From contig NZ_FODY01000031.1 of NCBI RefSeq assembly GCF_900110485.1, positions 1 to 37,618 on the forward strand: DNA of 37,618 bases. The letters run 5' to 3'. A program made the position numbers and the translations under genes. The notes under the pieces are model-generated. The model was not told the DNA's origin. It saw nothing but the letters and a program-made list of their open reading frames with translations, and searched no databases. Below, one piece after another: positions 7,918-15,640 of this stretch; position 1 is the stretch's first letter; each line of letters opens with the position of its first letter. This stretch comes from Propionispora vibrioides (lineage in GTDB: Bacteria; Bacillota; Negativicutes; Propionisporales; Propionisporaceae).

Positions 7918-8921
7918 TCCGGCACCTCCTCAAGCTTACTCAGCTTATTCAAGCAATGGGCAAAGGAAATATACTCGGGGCAGGCATCGTCACAACGGCC
8001 ACAGCCCACGCACATAGGCTGGCCAAACCGCTTTTGATAGTCATATACCTTATGCAGGACTCTAAACCGCATGCGGTCGCCCTGAGTTTTCCGGAAGCCA
8101 TGTCCGCCGGCCATGTCGGTATAGCCGTCAACCATACAGGAAGCCCACACCCGGCGCCGTTCGCCGGCATTGCGGTTCTCTTTGTAAAAAATATCCTGCA
8201 TGGAAAAGCAGCTGCAAGTAGGGCAAACAAAATTGCAGCGACCACAGCCAATACATCGTGACGAATACTCCTGCCACACTGGCGAGGAAAATATCTGCTG
8301 ATCCAGTGCTGCCGGCAGCTTCACTGCCTTCTTGTTCTCCGTGACAAAATCCGGCTCCAACTCCAGCGTCTCGGCACCGGCAAAACCGTTCAGCGCCGGA
8401 TTTTTTACGCCCACATATACGGTATCACCCGCGGGCCGCACAAACAGGTCATACCCGGCAGCAGTATTCGTTCCCATACTCACGCAAAAACAGTTGTCAA
8501 AGCCTTGCTCCGGGCATTCCATCAGGCAAAAGTGGATTTTTTCCCGCAGTGCCCGGTAGTAAGGATCGGCCGGACCATTTTGAAGATACATAGCATCAAG
8601 ACGTTTCATTGCGTGAATGTCACAGCTTCGCACAAACAACAGTATCTTTTTATCGCTGATTTGAGGTTCATTCCAATGGTCTTCGGTAAAGTAGAACAGC
8701 GTCTGCGTAATCGGCAGCACCACTTCTTTGGCTGAGAAGCTGGCCTTTCGTTCAAAGCAAACCTCGGATAGCCTGCTTATCTCCTGATATCGTATGGAAT
8801 CGGTATCCGTATATGTCCCTTTTCCGGCCAACATGACCGGCGCAAAAATCAGATACTCCTTTTTTAGCTCCTGCAGATATTGATCAAACGCCGCCAAGGA
8901 TACTTTGTACGCCACAACCAT
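7914..8921 (-). CDS. asrA: Anaerobic sulfite reductase subunit AsrA (4Fe-4S)
   Basis: The 335-residue electron-transfer subunit has an N-terminal region typical of 4Fe-4S dicluster proteins related to hydrogenase beta subunits. Two C-terminal ferredoxin motifs are visible: CIGCGRCNFVCPTCSC and CVGCGRCDDACPEY. It links the AsrB flavin to the AsrC siroheme. The ATG at 8921 follows AGGGGG by six bases. It lies 12 bp downstream of the FNT channel gene and overlaps asrB by four bases, so all four genes form one transcription unit. Confidence 0.94.
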   Translation of the reverse strand: MVVAYKVSLAAFDQYLQELKKEYLIFAPVMLAGKGTYTDTDSIRYQEISRLSEVCFERKASFSAKEVVLPITQTLFYFTEDHWNEPQISDKKILLFVRSCDIHAMKRLDAMYLQNGPADPYYRALREKIHFCLMECPEQGFDNCFCVSMGTNTAAGYDLFVRPAGDTVYVGVKNPALNGFAGAETLELEPDFVTENKKAVKLPAALDQQIFSSPVWQEYSSRCIGCGRCNFVCPTCSCFSMQDIFYKENRNAGERRRVWASCMVDGYTDMAGGHGFRKTQGDRMRFRVLHKVYDYQKRFGQPMCVGCGRCDDACPEYISFAHCLNKLSKLEEVPE

Positions 8922-8933
8922 TTCCCCCTGTCT

Positions 8934-9701
8934 TTAATTTTTTCTGGCAATATACCAGTAGGAATAGCCGATAACCAACGCTCCGCCAATCACATTGCCC
9001 AGCGTAACCCAGACTATATTGTAGATAAATCCGCCGACCGACACACCGGCGGCTCCTGGAGCTAACAGAGCCGCAGTCAGCAAGGTCATATTGGCCACGC
9101 TATGTTCAAAACCGCTGGTAATAAAGGCAAACAGACACCAGAATACCATAATAAGTTTGCCCGTCTCCTCCTTCATACGAAAGGAGCACCAAATCGCCAG
9201 GCAGACCAGCGCATTGCACAAAATACCCCGGATAAACAGTTGCAGCCAAGGCAGCGACATTTTTGCCTGGGCGGTCTTGACAATAAAAGCTTCGGTACTG
9301 CCGCTGAGCAGTCCGGAATAAGCAAACAGCCCGGCCAAAACAATCGATCCCAGCAAATTGCCGGCAAAACTGAATAGATAAATACTCCAAACCTCGCGGA
9401 CGGTTACTCTTTTTTCCAGACGGCCGATTGCCATGACCAGGTTGTTCCCGGTAAAAAGCTCTGAACCGGCCATGATGACCAGGCTCAAGGCAATGCCAAA
9501 AGAAAGTCCCATAATCAGTTTGACCGATGCCGCTTGCGCCTGACTGAGCAGACCGCCAATCGTAAAAATAAGTAAAATTCCAAATCCCACATACATACCG
9601 GCTAAGGCTGACGAAAGGATATAGCGCCCTTTGGCCGCTTTTAATAAGGCCGCTTTCGCCTCAGCCGCTCCGGAAATTTTGGCAATTTCTTCATAGTACA
9701 T
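8934..9701 (-). CDS. Formate/nitrite transporter family channel, likely hydrosulfide/sulfite-linked
   Basis: The 255-residue, six-TM protein belongs to the FNT (FocA/NirC) family. Visible hallmarks are the aquaporin-like half repeats with SELFTGNN (around 82-89) and NALVCLAIW in the second half, and the C-terminal NVIGGALVIG. As the first gene of the asrABC operon it matches the arrangement of the Clostridioides difficile hydrosulfide channel (HSC), also FNT and asr-linked. The favoured role is export of HS- made by AsrC, with sulfite or bisulfite uptake as the alternative. The ATG has a strong GGAGGAG 8 nt upstream. Confidence 0.88.
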   Translation of the reverse strand: MYYEEIAKISGAAEAKAALLKAAKGRYILSSALAGMYVGFGILLIFTIGGLLSQAQAASVKLIMGLSFGIALSLVIMAGSELFTGNNLVMAIGRLEKRVTVREVWSIYLFSFAGNLLGSIVLAGLFAYSGLLSGSTEAFIVKTAQAKMSLPWLQLFIRGILCNALVCLAIWCSFRMKEETGKLIMVFWCLFAFITSGFEHSVANMTLLTAALLAPGAAGVSVGGFIYNIVWVTLGNVIGGALVIGYSYWYIARKN

Positions 9702-9755
9702 GACCGCTCCTCCGTTACCATCAAATTGTCTGAATTAATAGAATTTATTTTACTA

Positions 9756-9795
9756 CAAAAAAAGAAACCGGGCTGTGACGTGTATCACAACCCGG
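9756..9795 (-). terminator. Intrinsic terminator after the YhcH-family gene
   Basis: On the minus strand the stem CCGGGTTGTGA / TCACAGCCCGG (one G-T wobble) with a 6-nt loop is followed by TTTCTTTTTTT. It ends the transcript of the gene at 9834-10307, so the FNT-asr operon probably has its own promoter in 9702-9755, although no clear boxes were found there. Confidence 0.85.
9773..9790. promoter_or_regulatory. Rex/Crp-Fnr-like palindrome upstream of the asr operon
   Basis: TTGTGA-TACACG-TCACAG (minus strand) matches 11 of 12 half-site bases of TTGTGA-N6-TCACAA, the Rex operator form. It also matches all of TGTGA-N6-TCACA, the Crp form. It coincides with the terminator stem and lies 72-89 bp upstream of the FNT start codon. 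A redox regulator would suit the downstream NADH-using sulfite reductase, but the palindrome may exist only because of the hairpin. Confidence 0.45.
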
Positions 9796-9833
9796 CCCGT
9801 ATGCCGTACAGATTATTTAGAATTCTTCATTGC

Positions 9834-10307
9834 TCAGATGGCATCCACCGCTATTTTCACAACCACTTTACGTACCCGGCCGGTCTTGTCGCCAAGACTA
9901 CAGTTAGGACGGTGCACATCCCAGGGAAAGAAAATGGCAAACATCCCCGGCAAAAGAGTCAGGTCTGTCTCGTCCGGAATCTGGCGGTAAAAGATGACAT
10001 CCCGTTCTGCCAGGCAATCCTCATCCACTTCCCGGGCCTGTTCCAAAGGAGCTACGCCGATCATTTCTGCGCCGGAGCAGACATATTGTATATCTATATA
10101 TTTTTTGTGCGCCTCCGGCCGGCGCTTATTTTTCGGTTCGGTTTCATATTCGGCAATGGACGCATAAATCCGGTCTTGTTCAATTTCATGACGTCCCAAA
10201 GCCAGGTTTGCCAGATCGGCTTTCCCGAGAAAGTTCAACCCGGTTTGCAGTGCCGCCGGGTACAGCGGCATTTCTTGTTTGATATTGGATATATAGCCAA
10301 CAAGCAT
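9834..10307 (-). CDS. YhcH/YjgK/YiaL (NanQ/EbgC-like) family cupin protein
   Basis: The 157-residue single-domain cupin shows family features KKYIDIQYVCSGAEMIGVAP, VIFYRQIPDETDLTLLPGMFAIFFPWDVHRPN and VRKVVVKI. The conserved His and Glu/Asp metal ligands lie in DIQYV and DVHRPN. Characterised relatives include the sialic-acid anomerase NanQ and EbgC, so a sugar anomerase or isomerase-like role is plausible, but the substrate cannot be told. No sugar-catabolic genes flank it. It has a strong AGGAGG site before the ATG and its own terminator, so it appears to be monocistronic. Confidence 0.85.
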   Translation of the reverse strand: MLVGYISNIKQEMPLYPAALQTGLNFLGKADLANLALGRHEIEQDRIYASIAEYETEPKNKRRPEAHKKYIDIQYVCSGAEMIGVAPLEQAREVDEDCLAERDVIFYRQIPDETDLTLLPGMFAIFFPWDVHRPNCSLGDKTGRVRKVVVKIAVDAI

Positions 10308-10329
10308 GCTGTTGCCTCCTGCTTTCCTC

Positions 10330-10492
10330 GGGAACCACTGATTTATTCACACTGCGCATCCTGGCGGATCTTTTTCCGTCTGGCTGCGTCAGTAAAACCT
10401 TGAAATAGCCCAACTATTTTTGCGGTTTCACTTCCTTGCCAGACGAAAAAATCTCTCACCAGACTGGCCGGTTCATTAAATCAGCGGTTCCC
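10330..10492. repeat. Long imperfect palindromic repeat (copy 1, complete)
   Basis: The outer arms GGGAACCACTGATTTA and TAAATCAGCGGTTCCC bound a 163-bp element. Inner arms TTTTTCCGTCTGGC and GCCAGACGAAAAAAT pair again, and a further hairpin (AAATAG / CTATTT) sits at the centre. Related copies or fragments occur at 27171-27246 and 32283-32312, and the core resembles those at 15.3 and 24 kb. It occupies the whole gap between two genes and may act as a MITE or an RNA structure. Confidence 0.75.
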
Positions 10493-10501
10493 TTGATTAT
10501 T

Positions 10502-11707
10502 CTACTCCTTCACGGATGCGTAGATGTCTTCTACCAGCTTGTCCAGTTCCGCTTCTTGCGATTCCTTCAATGAGGACTTGATTTCAAAGGGAGAACCGAT
10601 CAGCTCCATGTTCTTCATTTCCTCAATGATTTTAAGCATCACTTTGCCGGCCATACTAGCCCAGGTATGGTTGCTGACCACGGCCACTTTCCGGTTTTGC
10701 AATTGCAACCCGGCCATTTCATGCAGCAGCGATTCCATCACATAGTACAGCCCCATATTGTAGGTTGGCGAACCGATTACCAGATGGCTGTATTTCCAGA
10801 CATCAGCAATAATATAGGACGGGTGGGTCTTCGACACATCATACATGCGCATATCACAGACGCCTTTTTGCGCCAGCTTGTTGGCGATAACATTCATCAC
10901 GTTTTCCGTGTTGCCGTACATCGAGGCATAGACAAGCACCACGCCCTTCTTCTCAGGCTCATATTTACTCCAATGCTCATATTTATCCAATATATATGGC
11001 AAATCCTTACGCCAGATCGGGCCATGGAGCGGGCAAATCATGCGAAGATCCAAAGCGGCCGCTTTTTTCAGCACCGCCTGTACCTGGGCGCCGTACTTGC
11101 CGACAATATTGGCATAATAGCGGCGGCTTTCGGCCAAATAGGCCGAGTCAAAATCAGCCTGGTCGCTGAAAATATTGCCGGACAGCGCACCGAACGAACC
11201 AAAAGCGTCGGCAGAAAACAGAATTCCTTCACTTTCCTCATAGGTAAACATAACCTCCGGCCAATGCACCATCGGCGCAAAAATAAACCGCAGCGTATGC
11301 TTGCCTAAATTGATCGTATCGCCTTCCTTAACCTCCAGGTAGTTTTCCCTTTTGTCAAAGGTATAAAACTGCTCCATAAATTGAAAGGTCTTTTTATTGC
11401 CTACGATTTTCACATCAGGATAACGACGGGTAAGCTCGCCGATATTGGCGCAGTGATCCGGCTCCATATGATTTATAACCAGATAATCCAAATTGCGTCC
11501 TTGCAGCACATGCTCGATATTTTCCAAATACAAGGCGCTGATGGCCGAGTCCACCGTATCCAGCAGTGCCGTTTTCTCATCCATGATCACATAGGAATTA
11601 TAAACCACCCCGTTAGGCAACGGAAACATGTTTTCAAACCGTTCCAGTCTTCTGTCGTTACCGCCCACCCATACAATCTGGGGTGTAACCTGTTGTACAC
11701 AATGCAT
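10502..11707 (-). CDS. fprA: Flavodiiron protein (A-type flavoprotein)
   Basis: The 401-residue protein has an N-terminal metallo-beta-lactamase-like di-iron domain. HxExDH is His80-Met-Glu82-Pro-Asp84-His85, with later ligands in the MVHWPE and CPLHGPIW stretches. A C-terminal flavodoxin domain follows (from about 255, FMN loop SMYGNTENV). It reduces O2 to water or NO to N2O in anaerobes and is part of oxygen or nitrosative defence, using rubredoxin or F420-type donors. No rubredoxin is fused or adjacent. GGAGG precedes the ATG, and a good sigma-A promoter lies at 11765-11793. Confidence 0.95.
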   Translation of the reverse strand: MHCVQQVTPQIVWVGGNDRRLERFENMFPLPNGVVYNSYVIMDEKTALLDTVDSAISALYLENIEHVLQGRNLDYLVINHMEPDHCANIGELTRRYPDVKIVGNKKTFQFMEQFYTFDKRENYLEVKEGDTINLGKHTLRFIFAPMVHWPEVMFTYEESEGILFSADAFGSFGALSGNIFSDQADFDSAYLAESRRYYANIVGKYGAQVQAVLKKAAALDLRMICPLHGPIWRKDLPYILDKYEHWSKYEPEKKGVVLVYASMYGNTENVMNVIANKLAQKGVCDMRMYDVSKTHPSYIIADVWKYSHLVIGSPTYNMGLYYVMESLLHEMAGLQLQNRKVAVVSNHTWASMAGKVMLKIIEEMKNMELIGSPFEIKSSLKESQEAELDKLVEDIYASVKE

Positions 11708-11764
11708 GATCCTGCCTCCTCCTCCAACTCAGGTAAACAAATGTTTTTCAGCAACTTTTTTCTT

Positions 11765-11793
11765 ATTGTATCATATCAATATAGTTTATTCAA
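11765..11793 (-). promoter_or_regulatory. Sigma-A promoter of fprA
   Basis: On the minus strand TTGAAT (11788-11793), a 17-bp spacer and TACAAT (11765-11770) form a good match. The start point would be near 11758, about 50 nt before the fprA ATG. Confidence 0.75.
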
Positions 11794-11830
11794 AAGTAAA
11801 CCTTTAGCGGAACCACTAAACCACCACCAC

Positions 11831-12463
11831 TCACTCGCCTCCCAGAATGCGCTGATGAATGGTCATGATTTTTTGCCCGTAAGTCGTGCCGGGTACGGCC
11901 CAGCGACCGTTTAAGTCGGTCCAGCTTACCGCCTGGGCAAAATTGGCCGACCGGCGCACCAGCTCATAACGGGGATCCACAATGTCGGTAACCGGCCGGC
12001 GAGTTGCCGTATAGGCAACCAAATGTTGGATTTGCGCCCGCACACCAATCTGCGCTGTTTCAAACCAGGCTCCCTTGACTCCGCCGCCGGTCGTACCCAA
12101 CCCGCAATAGTTATTCTGCAGCGGCACCACATCGCCGCCATAACGGAAATTGCCAGTTTCATGCAAGGCCTGGGCAAAGGCGACATCCGGCCGGATTCCT
12201 TCGCGTGTCGCTTCTTCATAGTAATAGGCTACTAGTTGCCGCGGTGACACCGTCAACAGGGGCAGCGGATTGCGCCGCAGCAGATATTGCAAGCACTGTT
12301 CCTGCGTCGCCATAGCCGGCCCCATAATGGACAGGGCCAGCGGCACCGTCCGCAGTCTGATTGACAGTGACGGCAAATCATAGTTAAACGTACCGCCGGC
12401 TGCTTCGGCCATTGGTACTGTCAGCAACATAGCCAGCAGCATAAAAACCAGTTTCTTTAGCAT
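11831..12463 (-). CDS. Secreted GH73-like glucosaminidase (peptidoglycan hydrolase)
   Basis: The 210-residue protein has a signal peptide (MLKKLVFMLLAMLLTVPMAEA, cleavage near 22) and one catalytic domain of the mannosyl-glycoprotein endo-beta-N-acetylglucosaminidase (GH73/FlgJ) type. Supporting motifs are FAQALHETGNFRYGG, holding the probable catalytic Glu in HET, and QNNYCGLGTTGG. It would cleave the MurNAc-GlcNAc backbone, in the periplasm of a diderm. There is no SH3, LysM or SLH anchor. The AAGGAGGG site fits the ATG. It lies 123 bp after fprA's start, with the fprA promoter in between, and no terminator was recognised downstream of it. Confidence 0.82.
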   Translation of the reverse strand: MLKKLVFMLLAMLLTVPMAEAAGGTFNYDLPSLSIRLRTVPLALSIMGPAMATQEQCLQYLLRRNPLPLLTVSPRQLVAYYYEEATREGIRPDVAFAQALHETGNFRYGGDVVPLQNNYCGLGTTGGGVKGAWFETAQIGVRAQIQHLVAYTATRRPVTDIVDPRYELVRRSANFAQAVSWTDLNGRWAVPGTTYGQKIMTIHQRILGGE

Positions 12464-12516
12464 AAACCCTCCTTAGACAGCATAATATCATCATCACTTG
12501 TACTGTTGTTTCGACA

Positions 12517-12554
12517 TAAAAAGAGCCAACTCCTGTCTGAACAGAAGTTGGCTC
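12517..12554 (-). terminator. Intrinsic terminator after the YitT gene
   Basis: The stem GAGCCAACTTCTGT / ACAGGAGTTGGCTC (one mismatch) is followed on the minus strand by TTTTTA. It separates the YitT gene from the GH73 gene. Confidence 0.88.
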
Positions 12555-12567
12555 TTGGTCCACCATT

Positions 12568-13170
12568 TTAAAGTTCGGTCGCTGTACTTAATATCTGAGC
12601 CCGTTTGGCACTGCGGCTTTTGCAATAACCGATAACCGACGAAATCACAATAACAGCCAGTACCGAATACAGCCCCCGCAACAGCCCGGCGGCATAAACA
12701 CCGGACAGCACCACAATACTGTCGAAAACGCAATTGGTATAGCCGGGATTCCAATTATATTTTTGCTCTAAATATAAGGCCAGGATATTGGCGCCGCCCA
12801 GTGAAGAACGATTTTCAAACAGAATTGCCAAACCTAAACCAGCCAAACCGCCGCCCAGCGTAGCTCCGATCCAGGGAGCTACGGCAAAACCGTTAAACAG
12901 CCAATGTTCCAGTCCACCGGTGATACAAGACAGAAGCGTAACAGCCGCAAAAGTCGCCAGCGTAAAATTCCAGCCCATTCTTAGTACCGCGAAGGTATAG
13001 AAAGGAATATTAATCACAAAAAATGTGGGGGAAAAAGGAATTCCCATCAAATAAGACAAGCTCAGGGAAAGCCCCGCCGTACCGCCAATGACCAGATGGG
13101 CATGGGCTAACAACAACGTTCCGATCCCGGTAATCAAACAACCCAATATAATACTAATCACTCGATTCAC
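12568..13170 (-). CDS. YitT family integral membrane protein
   Basis: This is a hydrophobic protein with about five TM helices and the YitT N-terminal signature GGTAGLSLSLSYLMGIP followed by FFVINIPFYTFAV. It lacks the C-terminal DUF2179 cytoplasmic domain found in longer YitT members. The function of the family is not established; transport is often assumed. The frame is open to a TTG at 13197, but GTG 13170 has AAGGGG 9 nt upstream and is preferred, giving 200 residues. It is divergent from an Lrp-type regulator, which may control it. Confidence 0.82.
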   Translation of the reverse strand: MNRVISIILGCLITGIGTLLLAHAHLVIGGTAGLSLSLSYLMGIPFSPTFFVINIPFYTFAVLRMGWNFTLATFAAVTLLSCITGGLEHWLFNGFAVAPWIGATLGGGLAGLGLAILFENRSSLGGANILALYLEQKYNWNPGYTNCVFDSIVVLSGVYAAGLLRGLYSVLAVIVISSVIGYCKSRSAKRAQILSTATEL

Positions 13171-13241
13171 TATTTCAGTCCCCTTATTCGCAGTCAAACC
13201 GCTTTATCAGTTATGAAATAAATGATAGAATAATATTGCCT

Positions 13242-13259
13242 GTTTTAATATATTAAAAC
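13242..13259. promoter_or_regulatory. 18-bp perfect palindrome between divergent genes (possible Lrp site)
   Basis: GTTTTAATATATTAAAAC is a perfect palindrome in the 166-bp gap between the yitT-like and Lrp-like genes. Autoregulated Lrp/AsnC proteins often bind AT-rich palindromes at such sites. Low sequence complexity makes a chance palindrome possible. Confidence 0.35.
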
Positions 13260-13336
13260 GAATGAAATAGACCATATTGGTTATCACTTTGCATAAAAAG
13301 CAACAGTAATTTCTCCATTTTAGAAAGGATGTCTTT

Positions 13337-13777
13337 ATGGATGCTTTAGATATTCGTCTGTTGAAACTTTTGCAGGACGATGGACGCATAACGGTCAGCC
13401 AATTGTCACAGGAACTGGCCTTGAGCCGTCCCAGTGTCTCGGAGCGGCTGCATCGCCTGCAGGAACAGGGAATCATCGCCGGCTTCACTGCCCGGGTTTC
13501 CCCGGCTGCCGTAGGGCGTACCATTCTACTGTTTATCCAGGTCAGCCAACTCCGCATGAATCCCCACGAATTTGAAAAATTTATCGAGGATCAGCCCTAC
13601 ATCCTGGAATGCCACCGGGTAACCGGCACTGTCAGTTATTTCATCAAGGCGGCCGTGGCCAATATGAACAGCCTGCAGCAATTGGTCGACCGTCTGATTG
13701 CCTTGGGCACGGTCAACACTTCCATAGTACTGTCTTCCCCTATTTCTCACCGTATTGTCCTGCCGGAAGATGTATAA
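13337..13777 (+). CDS. Lrp/AsnC family transcriptional regulator
   Basis: The 146-residue protein has an N-terminal HTH (about 1-60; DIRLLKLLQDDGRITVSQLS, then LSRPSVSERLHRLQEQGII) and a C-terminal RAM effector domain (about 65-142), with VTGTVSYFIKAAVANM as the usual ligand-interface strand. Family members form octamers that sense amino acids. The ATG follows AGAAAGGATG. It is divergent from the YitT gene and convergent with the PIG-L gene, with only 10 bp between stop codons. Its target is unknown; control of the divergent membrane protein is the simplest guess. Confidence 0.92.
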   Translation: MDALDIRLLKLLQDDGRITVSQLSQELALSRPSVSERLHRLQEQGIIAGFTARVSPAAVGRTILLFIQVSQLRMNPHEFEKFIEDQPYILECHRVTGTVSYFIKAAVANMNSLQQLVDRLIALGTVNTSIVLSSPISHRIVLPEDV

Positions 13778-13787
13778 TAGTCCGCGG

Positions 13788-15221
13788 TCACAAAACAACC
13801 CTGACCGGCTGCCATACAGTATGGTCAAGCATCAGTCCCAGACTGTCCCTGGTGGTAACCTGCAGCAAGAAGAAGTCAGGTAACGGCTGCCGGTCAGTAT
13901 AGGTTAGGCGAACTACCACATCATTGGGAAAACGCAAGATATCGCCCTCTGCCAAATCCGATTCGGCTGTGCTGAAACTAAACGCCTTGCGTTGCCGCCA
14001 TACCCCCTGTCGCTCCCGCCCGAACGTAATAAGCGAAACCTGATAGGTATGCTGCCTTTCCGAATAATCCGGAATATGAAACCGCAGCCAAAGACGGTTT
14101 CCCTGCACCAAGCCACCGACGGCAGCTATTTTGGCGTTGCCTTCGATCACACCAAGCCAGTTAACACCACGGGAAGCAATCAAAAAGGACGGCTTATTAA
14201 GCCAGGTATTCAAACTGGTGGCATCCAGTACCGGCTCACTATTGATTTCCGGTATGCTGTTGCGGCCAAACAATTCATTAGAACGGATAAAACTCAAAAG
14301 CAAGCTCGACATAACCGGCACCTGAAGCTGGCTCGTGTACGCCTTGACCGCCTGCTCCTTAACCGTCATCGCTTGTGCCGACAAAGCCTGCACCTGCCAC
14401 TCTGTTTCCCGATTTTTATAAAGTGGCCGTGGCGGCAACAGGGCTGCCTCTGGACGGTAGCCATGGGGAATAGGAAAGTCGCCCCGGTGAACCAGATAAG
14501 TGTCCAGCCTGGCGGTTGACGAAAGCTCCCCGCTGCCCTGCAAATGCATAAAGGCTGTGGCCGCAAACGCCCAAACGGCAGCGTGATCGGCATGTTCGTC
14601 AGCGGGATGTGGTGCCATAATTAGCGTGGGTTTAAAAGAACGCATCAGTTGTTCCAGGCCAGACAGTACATTTTCACCGGCGTAGGGCACCTTTTGCTGA
14701 TAGCTATTGTCATACGGAGTGTACTCAGTATCCGTATAGCGGGAATGATATGGCCGGTTGCTATCCCAGTAATCCAGCCACAGGGCATTCAGACCTCTGT
14801 CGGGATAACCAAGAAAAGTGATCTGCTCCGGCTGCAGCCCCAAATAAGCTAATGCCCGTACTGTTTCTTTCTGCCGGACATAGCCGGACTCAACATAGTC
14901 GTCGGCCTTGAGAAACAACCGGTGAAACTGTCTTTCCACGGCAAATGTAAAACCGTCGCCGTTGGTGACCACCACCACCTGGACCGTACCGCCAGCCTGC
15001 AACACAGCCTGAATTAAACCTGCACAGCCCAGCGTCTCATCATCACAATGAGGTGCAATGACCAATAGCCTGGTCTGCTTCTGGACAACCGGAAAAGAAG
15101 ACAATTGTAAAGAAGGCTCCGGTTTTTCCTGATAATAAAAATATCCGTAGCCACTACCCGCTATAAGAAGCGCAAGTACCAGCACGATCATCAATAACTT
15201 CGCTATATAGGCCCGCCGCAT
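13788..15221 (-). CDS. Membrane-anchored PIG-L (LmbE) family deacetylase
   Basis: The 477-residue protein has one N-terminal TM anchor (about 9-28). A PIG-L deacetylase domain follows (about 50-290) with the zinc motif PHCDDETLG (His58, Asp60, Asp61) and the second motif PHPADEHADHAAV. A C-terminal domain of about 160 residues is beta-rich and not recognised; it may bind glycan. Family members remove acetyl from N-acetylglucosaminyl groups; this one would act outside the cytoplasmic membrane, perhaps on an envelope or spore glycan. The ATG has CAGGAAGG upstream. There are no co-directional neighbours, so the substrate is unknown. Confidence 0.83.
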   Translation of the reverse strand: MRRAYIAKLLMIVLVLALLIAGSGYGYFYYQEKPEPSLQLSSFPVVQKQTRLLVIAPHCDDETLGCAGLIQAVLQAGGTVQVVVVTNGDGFTFAVERQFHRLFLKADDYVESGYVRQKETVRALAYLGLQPEQITFLGYPDRGLNALWLDYWDSNRPYHSRYTDTEYTPYDNSYQQKVPYAGENVLSGLEQLMRSFKPTLIMAPHPADEHADHAAVWAFAATAFMHLQGSGELSSTARLDTYLVHRGDFPIPHGYRPEAALLPPRPLYKNRETEWQVQALSAQAMTVKEQAVKAYTSQLQVPVMSSLLLSFIRSNELFGRNSIPEINSEPVLDATSLNTWLNKPSFLIASRGVNWLGVIEGNAKIAAVGGLVQGNRLWLRFHIPDYSERQHTYQVSLITFGRERQGVWRQRKAFSFSTAESDLAEGDILRFPNDVVVRLTYTDRQPLPDFFLLQVTTRDSLGLMLDHTVWQPVRVVL

Positions 15222-15640
15222 AAACCTTCCTGCCTCTAGTACTCTTCCACATTAAAAACTCTGCTATCTTTGCAGTCTTTTTACGCACTGCTTCGTTGTT
15301 GTCACCGTGCAGATTCTCAATCTGCACGGCTCCTCTGCCCCGCATTGCAAAAAAATCCTCACAAAAATTAGCGATAACTTTAACGCAGATGAGATACTCT
15401 AAGATATTCCTGTCAGTACATAGACCCACAGGACCCGTTTCTAGTATGACCAGCCATAGCCGCAATCTTGCATGCTGCGATTAATCCGTACATTTTATAT
15501 AGAAGACGAAGAAATAAGGGTCGACTTACCATAATAAGACAAATTATTGCAAAAATACACCATAAAATACAATAAAAGGAGTTACGTTGTTTTTGTAGAA
15601 TATGTAAAATGTTTGCCATTAATTAGGAGTAGGAGAAATT
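15222..15640. other. Intergenic region between divergent genes
   Basis: The 419-bp gap contains the palindromic repeat at 15270-15362. It then becomes AT-rich from about 15480 up to the histidine kinase start. A weak promoter-like pair TTGCAA-N15-TACAAT occurs near 15547-15573, but the spacing is short and it is not called. No gene was seen. Confidence 0.5.
15270..15362. repeat. Palindromic repeat (copy 2) with perfect central hairpin
   Basis: The left flank has TTGCAGTCTTTTTACGCACT and then CTTCGTTGTTGTCA; the right flank has CCGCATTGCAAAAAAATCC. In the centre is a perfect 11-bp hairpin, CCGTGCAGATT-CTC-AATCTGCACGG (15305-15329). The same flanks with different central stems recur at 23948-24042 and 24099-24208. 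Confidence 0.7.

Noticed and set aside
15547..15573. TTGCAA-TACAAT promoter for the histidine kinase
   Set aside because: The spacer is only 15 bp in a very AT-rich stretch, so a chance match is likely.
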